The notes under the pieces are model-generated. The model did no database searches. It was not told the origin of the DNA and was given only the letters and a program-made list of their open reading frames with translations. From Myxococcales bacterium (lineage in GTDB: Bacteria > Myxococcota > Kuafuiibacteriia > Kuafuiibacteriales > Kuafuiibacteriaceae), in NCBI GenBank assembly GCA_019634385.1, contig JAHQVK010000155.1:1-43062 (forward strand): a stretch of DNA of 43,062 nt, written 5' to 3'. Within the stretch, counting starts at the first letter, position 1. Every line of letters starts with the position of its first letter. Position numbers and translations under genes: made by a program. Shown here in pieces: positions 36,634 to 43,062 of the stretch.

Positions 36634-36672
36634 CGATGGGTACCTCTAGCACCGAACAGAGGAGGTCAAAAT

Positions 36673-37782
36673 ATGGAAGTCAAAGCCGCGGTAGCCGTAG
36701 GCGCACAAAAACCCCTTGAAGTGACAACAATTAGTGTAAACGGCCCAAAGGCCGGAGAAGCCTTGGTCGAGATCAAAGCTAGTGGGATCTGTCACACAGA
36801 TGCTTTTACCCTCTCCGGTGCGGATCCGGAGGGCATATTCCCGGCCATTCTTGGACATGAAGGCGCAGGGATCGTTGTAGAGGTTGGTCCCAATGTAACA
36901 AGTCTCCAGCCCGGCGATCACGTGATTCCACTCTACACGCCGGAGTGTCGCCAATGCAGTTACTGCACATCCGCTAAGACAAACCTATGCCAGGCAATTC
37001 GCGCCACCCAAGGACAAGGTGTGATGCCCGACGGAACGTCTCGGTTTTATGCAGGTAAAGAACCCATCTATCATTATATGGGCACCAGCACGTTTTCTAA
37101 TTTCACCGTAGTACCAGAAATCGCTCTAGCAAAGATACGCAAAGATGCCCCCTTTGAGAAGGTATGCTATATCGGATGCGGCGTTACAACTGGCATTGGC
37201 GCAGTTATTAATACCGCTAAAGTTGAACCAGGTGCCAACTGCGTAGTCTTTGGTCTTGGGGGTATCGGACTGAATGTTATCCAGGGACTGCGAATGGTCG
37301 GAGCCAATATGATCGTTGGGATAGATCTCAACCCAGCTCGACAGGCTATTGCCGAGCGATTTGGCATGACACATTTTGTAAACCCCAAAGAAGTTGGCGG
37401 AGATCTTGTTCCCTACTTGGTTGATCTAACCAAAGGCGGCGCTGACTATTCTTTTGAATGCGTGGGTAATGTTGGCCTCATGCGGCAAGCGCTCGAGTGC
37501 TGTCACAAGGGATGGGGAGAAAGTATTATCATCGGTGTCGCCGGTGCTGGCCAAGAGATCTCGACCCGTCCATTTCAGCTAGTCACCGGCCGCGTTTGGA
37601 AGGGTACGGCATTTGGTGGTGCAAAAGGTCGCACACAAGTGCCTCAGATTGTTGATTGGTATATGGACGGTAAAATAGAGATCGACCCGCTCATCACTCA
37701 TGTAATGCCTATAGATCAAATTAATCATGCTTTTGATCTAATGCATGAGGGCGAGGCTATTCGCAGTGTGGTCACTTTCTGA
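36673..37782 (+). CDS. frmA: S-(hydroxymethyl)glutathione dehydrogenase (class III ADH)
   Basis: 369 residues. The class III zinc alcohol dehydrogenase pattern is complete: [17 protein letters not shown] (catalytic zinc Cys), [14 protein letters not shown], the structural zinc set C-R-Q-C-S-Y-C-(7)-C, the second catalytic Cys in [12 protein letters not shown], and the NAD motif [12 protein letters not shown]. It oxidises S-hydroxymethylglutathione, detoxifying formaldehyde, and can reduce S-nitrosoglutathione. The SD AGGAGG is excellent and about eight bases from the ATG. The usual partner esterase (FrmB/FghA) is not adjacent. No FrmR-like regulator is seen. It lies in a short divergent arrangement with the SUMF lipoprotein. 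Confidence 0.95.
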   Translation: MEVKAAVAVGAQKPLEVTTISVNGPKAGEALVEIKASGICHTDAFTLSGADPEGIFPAILGHEGAGIVVEVGPNVTSLQPGDHVIPLYTPECRQCSYCTSAKTNLCQAIRATQGQGVMPDGTSRFYAGKEPIYHYMGTSTFSNFTVVPEIALAKIRKDAPFEKVCYIGCGVTTGIGAVINTAKVEPGANCVVFGLGGIGLNVIQGLRMVGANMIVGIDLNPARQAIAERFGMTHFVNPKEVGGDLVPYLVDLTKGGADYSFECVGNVGLMRQALECCHKGWGESIIIGVAGAGQEISTRPFQLVTGRVWKGTAFGGAKGRTQVPQIVDWYMDGKIEIDPLITHVMPIDQINHAFDLMHEGEAIRSVVTF

Positions 37783-38178
37783 TAATCGATCGATATCTCA
37801 TTCGACGTGGGTCGCTGGGACCATCGGATAACTTTCCCCCTCTCTCCTGTGCAACCGGTCACGCACCATGCACTCACTCACACCTCGTTCATATTGACCA
37901 GATGGACACAATCTCGGGTACGCGGGACATCCCCATCCATATACTTGAACACATAATTGAATGGTCTGGTTTTAACTGTGAATCTTCGACCCTATCCCCA
38001 GGTGATCAACTAACAAGCAGTGATCACCTCAGGATTACGATGATGCACACCACAGTATATACCCTTAGATCCATAAATACGCACTCGAACAGTGACGACC
38101 GTACTTCCTCCAAACCCAACCCGTTATCCTGGTCACGACTAAGACTTTCACCTCAAAAGGCTCCACGCACGCCGCCCC
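37783..38178. other. 396-bp gap between frmA and folB
   Basis: No credible gene. An open frame on the + strand (37902-38468) runs antisense through folB with an atypical composition. The only notable structure is the inverted repeat at 38000-38029. The rest shows nothing recognisable. Confidence 0.4.
38000..38029. promoter_or_regulatory. 9-bp perfect inverted repeat (AGGTGATCA / TGATCACCT)
   Basis: The two arms are separated by 12 bases. The loop is long enough for an RNA hairpin, but no T-run follows, so it may be a bidirectional terminator-like hairpin for the convergent frmA and folB transcripts or a protein-binding site. Confidence 0.4.
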
Positions 38179-38556
38179 TCAAAGGTTCTCAAGATGGGAG
38201 CTCGATCGACAGATCTCCACGGACACACTGCGGGCATCTGGTACCGCACCCGGCTTGGCTACCTTCACCCAGACTTCGCGAATCCGTTCCCCCAACAACT
38301 CATGTAATCGGGCGGCAATTTTCTCCGCGATGGTTTCTATCAGCTGGTGATGCTGTGAGGTCGCCACCACGCGACAAGTACTGGCCACTTGATCGTAGTC
38401 CAGCGAGAACTCAAGAGCATCACTCGCTGCAGCCTCGCGGACATCACATCGAACGGAAACATCAATGACTACCCGCTGGAAAATCCCCTTCTCAGCTTCG
38501 TATACCCCTACCGGCACACCAATTTCGAGTCCTTCTATCGAAATGCGATCAAACAT
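38179..38556 (-). CDS. folB: Dihydroneopterin aldolase
   Basis: 125 residues, the normal FolB length. It starts with the family's [23 protein letters not shown], carries [11 protein letters not shown], the [10 protein letters not shown] strand-helix, the catalytic glutamate helix [14 protein letters not shown], and the closing [21 protein letters not shown] with the conserved lysine (VKVAKPGA). It converts 7,8-dihydroneopterin to 6-hydroxymethyl-dihydropterin in folate synthesis. FolK and FolP are not neighbours. It stands alone, divergent from msrB. Confidence 0.93.
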   Translation of the reverse strand: MFDRISIEGLEIGVPVGVYEAEKGIFQRVVIDVSVRCDVREAAASDALEFSLDYDQVASTCRVVATSQHHQLIETIAEKIAARLHELLGERIREVWVKVAKPGAVPDARSVSVEICRSSSHLENL

Positions 38557-38729
38557 GGACCCAAGTCATACCCCTCGTCTGGTTGGTCAGAAACCAACAA
38601 ATGACTCCCAATGGGTATTTGTGGCGGACCGCCCTCCACACAATAGTACTCTTCGCAATAGTTCCCGTTAACTGCAAACATACCTCACTTAGCATGGCCA
38701 AACTCAGAGGTATTTGCTGTACTGTAAAA

Positions 38730-39158
38730 GTGAGTGATGAAATCGAAAAAATTCATAAAACCGATGCGGAATGGCGGACTGAGCTGAGTCCGGAGCAGTA
38801 CCAAATTCTGCGCCAAGCAGGCACCGAACGAGCATTCTCCGGCGCCTATTGGGATCACAAAGACTCTGGCACCTATCTTTGTGCCGGTTGTAACGCTAAG
38901 CTTTTTGCATCACAGATGAAGTATGACTCCGGCTCTGGCTGGCCCAGCTTTACCGCTCCTGAACACCTTAATGCGGTGATCACCGAGGAAGACCGCAACC
39001 ATGGTATGGTTCGGACAGAGGTAAAGTGCGCTCGCTGTCAAGGCCACCTCGGCCACGTATTTCCAGACGGTCCTGGTCCCACACATCTCCGCTATTGCAT
39101 TAACTCCGCTGCTCTTAACTTTCAGCCATTGGCAGAACCTCCCAACGAGGAACAATAG
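38730..39158 (+). CDS. msrB: Peptide-methionine (R)-S-oxide reductase
   Basis: 142 residues, the usual MsrB size. It has [26 protein letters not shown], the two zinc CxxC motifs (CAGC near residue 52 and CARC near 98), [18 protein letters not shown] and the catalytic Cys in RYCINSAAL. It reduces methionine-R-sulfoxide in proteins or free form using thioredoxin. The GTG start gives the typical [17 protein letters not shown]-terminus; an in-frame ATG at 38694 would add 12 residues not typical of the family. No signal sequence with this start, so cytoplasmic. Confidence 0.93.
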   Translation: MSDEIEKIHKTDAEWRTELSPEQYQILRQAGTERAFSGAYWDHKDSGTYLCAGCNAKLFASQMKYDSGSGWPSFTAPEHLNAVITEEDRNHGMVRTEVKCARCQGHLGHVFPDGPGPTHLRYCINSAALNFQPLAEPPNEEQ

Positions 39159-39212
39159 CGGTGGGAGGTCAACTACAGCCGTAGTCCCGCTCAACCAAAC
39201 CCAGTACTCCGC

Positions 39213-41342
39213 CTACCAAAGCTCACAGGTAGACGTTGATCGCATGGGTGTCTCCTCCTCACACGCAAAAGCCGCCGCGAATGGCGTAAAATTGGATAAT
39301 GTTCCATTAACCCGACTTCGAGCATCCGCGTGGGGATCAACCTGAATACGTTGTAGTAACTCCGCTTCATCAGCAAGCACACACCAAACCTGGGCATTCG
39401 CCAGAAAGAACTGCTGATCTTCCGTAAACCCATCCGCCAAAACAACCTTTTCTGCCCCTTCGCGCATCTGCCGATAGGCCTCGTAGGCTAGCTTTACACC
39501 ACCAAGATCAGCAACATTCTCGAGGAGTGTTAACTTTCCGTTGAGCGCTGCTCCATTAACGGGCTCATACTCAGAAAACTGTTTTTCGAAACACATTGCT
39601 CTCGCCTCATAAGCTGAGCGAGAGGCCTCTGACCACCACTGTTCGAGGTTACCGTTCCCATCAAACTGAGAACCTTGAGCATCAAAACCATGCGTGAATT
39701 CGTGTCCCACCACGGTACCCAATGATCCCATTTGGGTAGGGATATGGCCATCCACAGCATAAAAAGGAGGCTGAAGCACCCCCGCCGAAAATACCATTTG
39801 GTTCTTGAGCGGATGATAATACGCACTCACCGACACGGGATTCACCTCCCATGCCCTTCTATCCACCATTTCACCAATCTGTGATAAATTACCTTCGGTC
39901 TCCCAAAGCGACCAGTTTCGTATGTTTTCTGTGTGATCACTGGTTATATCTATTGGATAAGTCCCCCACTCAGTAGGGTAACCAACAAGATAGTTTAGTT
40001 TCTGAAGTTTAGCTATTGCCCCAGCCTTAGTTTCTTCATCCATCCAATCCAAACTAGCTAGATTTTTTGCAAACACATCACGTATAGCATGGAAGATTTG
40101 GAGAGCCTTGTTCTTCTTTTCGCCGCTGAAATGTTTTTCCACATAGATGCTCGCTATTGGTCCCACCAACACCTCTTCTATGCTATCCAAGCAGTACTTC
40201 CACCGCGGCTTCAGTTGTCGTCCGAGTTTCTCCTGAAAGGCATGATGTTCGTCTACAAACTCGGATGATAAGACTTCTGCGAACTCGCGTAAGACATGCC
40301 ATCGTAAATAGTTTTGGAGGGCTCTTGAAGACGCCTGAGACACTATCTTATTGAGTCCAGTGAGAAACAGAGGTGCTGTCACCGTTATATCTTTAATACC
40401 CGGGTAACCTAAAGCCTCCAAATATTCTAGCCATGCAAACTTCGGGGCTGCTCGACGAACACCATTAATACCTATTTTGTGGTACATACCCACCGGGTCT
40501 CGTCGTTCTTCGCGATCTTTGGAGACTTTAGCTAGGCTGATTTCAATGCGAAGAACTTCATTAGCTGCGGTAGAAGCTGCAGAAGGTAGCATTCCCAACA
40601 ACTTCATCATCCGTACGATGTGTTGAAAGTATTGATCACGAATCCGTTGTTTTTCTTTGCTTGTTTTGGATAAGTAATATGTTTTATCCGGCAATCCGAG
40701 CCCTGCTTGGTCCAGTACGCCGATCATTTGGGTTGCATCTCCAAAGTCTTGAGAGGCCCTGAGTTCAAAGAATGGCCAGACCTGATATCGATGCAGTTCT
40801 GCCAAGACTTTAGCCAGGGAGGTTGCATCCACAACCTCCCTGATCTTTTCCAGAATCGGTCGTACTGGTTTCGTCTTACGCTCATCAGCCCCTTCCTGAT
40901 CCATGCAGGCAGAATAGAAGGCACCAACCTGCTGAACGGTCAGATCCTCGATATCCTCTTGTGCCAGAACTTTACGAGCAGCGTCTTCAGCGATCGACTT
41001 AAGTTGCTGCACGTTACGCTCGCGAATTTCAGAGAAACTACGGACCCACCAGCCGGTTTCTGGGGCAAGTTCAGCCGTCTTTAGCCATCCACCACAGGCG
41101 AAACCATAAAAGTCCGTACAGGGATGGATACTGGGATCTACGGCTGTACTGTCCAACCCAACTTCTTCCATTGACCGCATCTGGACCGTCAATGACGAAG
41201 GAGGCGGCGGTTTAGGTGAAGATTGCGATTTAGGAGGAGATTGCGATCCTCCGGATGCTGAGGGCATCGAACCTCCGAATTTCATACACGAAGTCGAGAA
41301 CAGCCAAATCGATATATATCGACACCACAAAGACAACGGCAT
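39213..41342 (-). CDS. M13 family (neprilysin-like) zinc metallopeptidase, lipoprotein
   Basis: 709 residues. The N-terminus has a short signal ending IWLFSTSC, a plausible lipobox, followed by a Ser/Pro linker. The catalytic domain has the zinc motif HEFTH (in VVGHEFTHGFDAQGSQFD), the third ligand in LLENVADLGG, NAYYNP-equivalent SVSAYYHPLKNQMVFSAGVLQPP, and the terminal ACEEETPMRSTSTCELW typical of M13. Length is normal (about 670-710). It cleaves peptides outside the cytoplasm; the lipid anchor would hold it in the envelope. It is convergent with msrB, and pdxH lies upstream on the same strand. Confidence 0.93.
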   Translation of the reverse strand: MPLSLWCRYISIWLFSTSCMKFGGSMPSASGGSQSPPKSQSSPKPPPPSSLTVQMRSMEEVGLDSTAVDPSIHPCTDFYGFACGGWLKTAELAPETGWWVRSFSEIRERNVQQLKSIAEDAARKVLAQEDIEDLTVQQVGAFYSACMDQEGADERKTKPVRPILEKIREVVDATSLAKVLAELHRYQVWPFFELRASQDFGDATQMIGVLDQAGLGLPDKTYYLSKTSKEKQRIRDQYFQHIVRMMKLLGMLPSAASTAANEVLRIEISLAKVSKDREERRDPVGMYHKIGINGVRRAAPKFAWLEYLEALGYPGIKDITVTAPLFLTGLNKIVSQASSRALQNYLRWHVLREFAEVLSSEFVDEHHAFQEKLGRQLKPRWKYCLDSIEEVLVGPIASIYVEKHFSGEKKNKALQIFHAIRDVFAKNLASLDWMDEETKAGAIAKLQKLNYLVGYPTEWGTYPIDITSDHTENIRNWSLWETEGNLSQIGEMVDRRAWEVNPVSVSAYYHPLKNQMVFSAGVLQPPFYAVDGHIPTQMGSLGTVVGHEFTHGFDAQGSQFDGNGNLEQWWSEASRSAYEARAMCFEKQFSEYEPVNGAALNGKLTLLENVADLGGVKLAYEAYRQMREGAEKVVLADGFTEDQQFFLANAQVWCVLADEAELLQRIQVDPHADARSRVNGTLSNFTPFAAAFACEEETPMRSTSTCELW

Positions 41343-41463
41343 CAGCCAGACTAGCCTAGCTCAGCTTTATCATAGGGATCTAAAGATCTGCGTCTTTTTG
41401 TACATGCACCGGAAAAGGTTCGGGACCATCACCTATACTCAACGGACAACACCGACCTGTTGA

Positions 41464-42135
41464 CTATGGTGCCAGCCGAATCCACTGCCATCGACCGTCG
41501 TCATTCTTCTGGGCTCGAAACCGATCGTGAAGCCGGTTGGAGCGTCCTTGCCAAAACTCAAACAACAGCGGAGACAAGCGTACCCCCCCCCAAAATGGTG
41601 GCAAGGGTATCTGAGTACCTTCCGGATATTGCTCTGCTTGTTCTCGGTATTGAACTTCCAGCTGCTCTCGGTTCTCCACTGGCTGGCTCTGAGCAGACGC
41701 CCAAGCACTCAACTGACTCGTTCGAGGTCGCGAAGCGAAGTACGCTTCGGAAATCTCTCGTTCTAACCGTTGCACCGGTCCTCTCACCCGTACCTGTCGT
41801 TCGAGGGTCGCCCAGTAGATCACCGCCGCTGCCATATGGGGCGGACTATCAAGGTGCTTCACCTTAGCACTGCCATAATTGGTATAGAAGTCCCATCCTT
41901 CCTCACTGAGGCCTTTAAGGAGAACAATACGTGCATCAGGCCAACCAAGCTCATCAACCGTCGCCAAGGTCATGGCCGTCGCGTCCGTCAGCCCAGCCTC
42001 CATCGCGTCATTTAGCCATAGTCGAACTAACTCGTGCGGACTCTGATTCTGGAAATAGTCATCATGAAGCACGTGCTGGGCATAGTCCCTCCGCTGAGAG
42101 GCCAAGTGCTTAGTACGAGGCGGACCATCCGTCAT
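41464..42135 (-). CDS. pdxH: Pyridoxamine/pyridoxine 5'-phosphate oxidase
   Basis: 223 residues, matching the family (about 218). Family signatures: RRDYAQ near the start, TAMTLATVDELGWPDARIVLLKG with FMN contacts, FYTNYGSAKVKHLD, YWATLERQVRVRGPVQRL, EAYFASRPRTSQLSAWAS, LPPFWGGVRLSPLLFEFWQG, and the terminal RLHDRF...RLAP. It uses FMN and oxygen to make pyridoxal phosphate. The ATG at 42135 was preferred over an upstream GTG (42180): AGGGTG precedes it. Nine C on the + strand (41583-41591) encode the conserved WGGV and the frame is intact. Confidence 0.94.
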   Translation of the reverse strand: MTDGPPRTKHLASQRRDYAQHVLHDDYFQNQSPHELVRLWLNDAMEAGLTDATAMTLATVDELGWPDARIVLLKGLSEEGWDFYTNYGSAKVKHLDSPPHMAAAVIYWATLERQVRVRGPVQRLEREISEAYFASRPRTSQLSAWASAQSQPVENREQLEVQYREQAEQYPEGTQIPLPPFWGGVRLSPLLFEFWQGRSNRLHDRFRAQKNDDGRWQWIRLAP

Positions 42136-42205
42136 GTGCACCCTATCCACTATGCGTCCGAGCGATACAAGAGTCGTCACTCAAGGAGTGTAGGACTCAG
42201 GGTGC

Positions 42206-42406
42206 TAGGGTGCATGGAAAGAGGGCTATACCTCTCACTCACTCTCTCCGTGTGAGGACCGCCGAACCGCCTGTAAATCTCATTTTTAGCCATATACGCT
42301 TGGTATGATCGTTTTCGGTACATTCATCCCCTCCCGCCGGGGCCGAACCCTCACACACGCGGGATACGGCGCCACCTCCCCAGCCGGAGTGTAAAGGTAC
42401 GCCCTA
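42206..42406 (-). mobile_element. Family A MITE-like element, partial copy A7 (reversed)
   Basis: The right 90 bases or so (from about 42317) match the reversed family A core and end (GGGATACGGCGCC, CAGCCGGAGTGTAAAGG, TACGCCCTA). The left boundary TAGGGTGCATGG at 42206 is only end-like, and the sequence between shows little similarity. It fills most of the 300-bp gap between pdxH and the response regulator. Confidence 0.65.
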
Positions 42407-42435
42407 GAGCACCGAAATCATTTTCTGATCATCCC

Positions 42436-42939
42436 CTAAGCCTGCTCGGAAAGTCGATCAACCAGCAATTTCATTTGGTTCCTAGGTACGGGTTTGTTTA
42501 GGACCAGCTGCATACCAGCCGCCCGACAGGTCCGTAAGATCTCCGGGGAACGACCCGCCGTCAGAGCTATCATCCGCGGGGCGCGATCTTCCATACGCTG
42601 CCGAATCATTGCCGCCAACTCGGGTCCCGACATATTCGGCATGTGATAATCAATAAGCACCAAGTCGAATGATCCTTTTTCAAGGTGTTCCAATGCCTGC
42701 GAGCCCCCCTCCGCACTAGTCACCTGGCACCCCATAGACTCGAGAGTCGCGCCGGTAACACACAAGTTTGTAGGACTGTCATCCACAATGAGCACCCGCA
42801 TACCCGTCTGTGAATCATCGCTTTTTGTCGACGCAGCCACTTGCTTACGAGTTTCGTACGCCTGTGGACAAACTTGAGCGACGCTCCCGCCAGCAAATTG
42901 GTTGTTGAACCAGTCTGACTCCGGGCAAGCATGGGTCAT
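42436..42939 (-). CDS. Response regulator receiver-domain protein (CheY-like)
   Basis: 167 residues. A 46-residue unstructured N-terminus precedes a receiver domain with all key residues: acidic pair D53-D54 in VLIVDDSP, phospho-acceptor D97 in LVLIDYHMPNMSG, the Thr in IALTAGR and Lys149 in VLNKPV. No output domain follows, so it is a single-domain regulator that relays phosphate or binds a partner. The ATG has GGAGG seven bases upstream and overlaps the stop of the gene to its left on this strand (ATGA), which supports the start and co-translation. The partner kinase is outside the window. Confidence 0.88.
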   Translation of the reverse strand: MTHACPESDWFNNQFAGGSVAQVCPQAYETRKQVAASTKSDDSQTGMRVLIVDDSPTNLCVTGATLESMGCQVTSAEGGSQALEHLEKGSFDLVLIDYHMPNMSGPELAAMIRQRMEDRAPRMIALTAGRSPEILRTCRAAGMQLVLNKPVPRNQMKLLVDRLSEQA

Positions 42940-43061
42940 GACTCTTCCTCCAAGATCGCTTGCTTCAAACGTGCGAAGACGTTTCGAGACATCATGTCCG
43001 CTGTCCCAATAGGAACCACAAGCAAACCAGGGGGAACCAGAGCCTTGCGAGGAATTTGTCC
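42936..43061 (-). CDS. C-terminal fragment of an unidentified gene
   Basis: Reading from the right edge, the frame gives IPRKALVPPGLLVVPIGTA, then DMMSRNVFARLKQAILEEES and a stop that overlaps the receiver-protein ATG. The overlap and the GGAGG inside it suggest a real gene in the same operon. The fragment is too short to identify. Confidence 0.55.
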   Translation of the reverse strand, partial: GQIPRKALVPPGLLVVPIGTADMMSRNVFARLKQAILEEES

Positions 43062-43062
43062 A

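Noticed and set aside
37902-38468. 188-codon + strand open frame between frmA and folB
   Set aside because: More than half runs antisense through folB, its composition is Ser/Pro/His-rich without any recognisable motif, and it lacks a ribosome binding site.

Overview
This is about 43 kb of moderately GC-rich bacterial chromosome. Several genes point to a Gram-negative 'deltaproteobacterial' lineage such as Myxococcota or Bradymonadota: a GldF/GldG/DUF4340 membrane operon, a Cys-rich lipoprotein with DxDC-type repeats, a TPR plus DUF4388 (PATAN) protein, a lipoprotein with a sulfatase-modifying-factor fold, and a lipid-anchored M13 peptidase. The assignment is inferred from gene content only. 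No rRNA, tRNA, CRISPR array, transposase, integrase or phage gene was recognised.

Layout. 1-3.7 kb: an operon running in from the left edge (ABC ATPase tail, ABC-2 permease, GldG-like protein, DUF4340 protein). 4.0-5.6 kb: a predicted surface lipoprotein. 5.6-8.1 kb: a repeat-dense, gene-poor island holding only a SixA-like phosphatase. 8.1-14.6 kb: a rhodanese-YggX fusion, a divergent isocitrate dehydrogenase homologue with malate dehydrogenase, a Fur-family regulator and RNase R. 14.6-18.3 kb: a nucleotide-sugar modification cluster (left-handed beta-helix acyltransferase, SDR, sugar C-methyltransferase, and a divergent 3,5-epimerase). 18.3-23.4 kb: TPR/DUF4388 protein, a one-TM protein with an OmpA-like tail, a PLP aminotransferase and a COG0523 GTPase. 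23.4-28.3 kb: a fused 5-oxoprolinase/hydantoinase gene, frameshifted in a run of ten G and bracketed by repeats. 28.6-43 kb: a GH71/99-like secreted protein, an N-formylglutamate amidohydrolase-like protein, exonuclease III, a DUF2062 protein, an ExbB/TolQ-like protein, two envelope proteins, glutathione-dependent formaldehyde dehydrogenase, FolB, MsrB, an M13 peptidase, PdxH and a response regulator.

The strongest unexplained structure is three families of short, non-coding, largely self-complementary elements bounded by TA. Family A (about 185 bp full length, ends TAGGGCGTGTCTT) has six copies plus one partial. Family C (about 104-116 bp, ends TACAGCA) has four copies. Family B (177 bp) has one copy, which shares its TA with a family A element. 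They look like MITEs mobilised by a transposase encoded elsewhere, and several lie directly after gene ends. The protein-level surprises are a rhodanese-YggX fusion and an isocitrate dehydrogenase homologue that has lost its three metal-binding aspartates and its catalytic tyrosine but keeps an intact reading frame beside mdh. Coordinates and residue comparisons were read by eye; no search was run.
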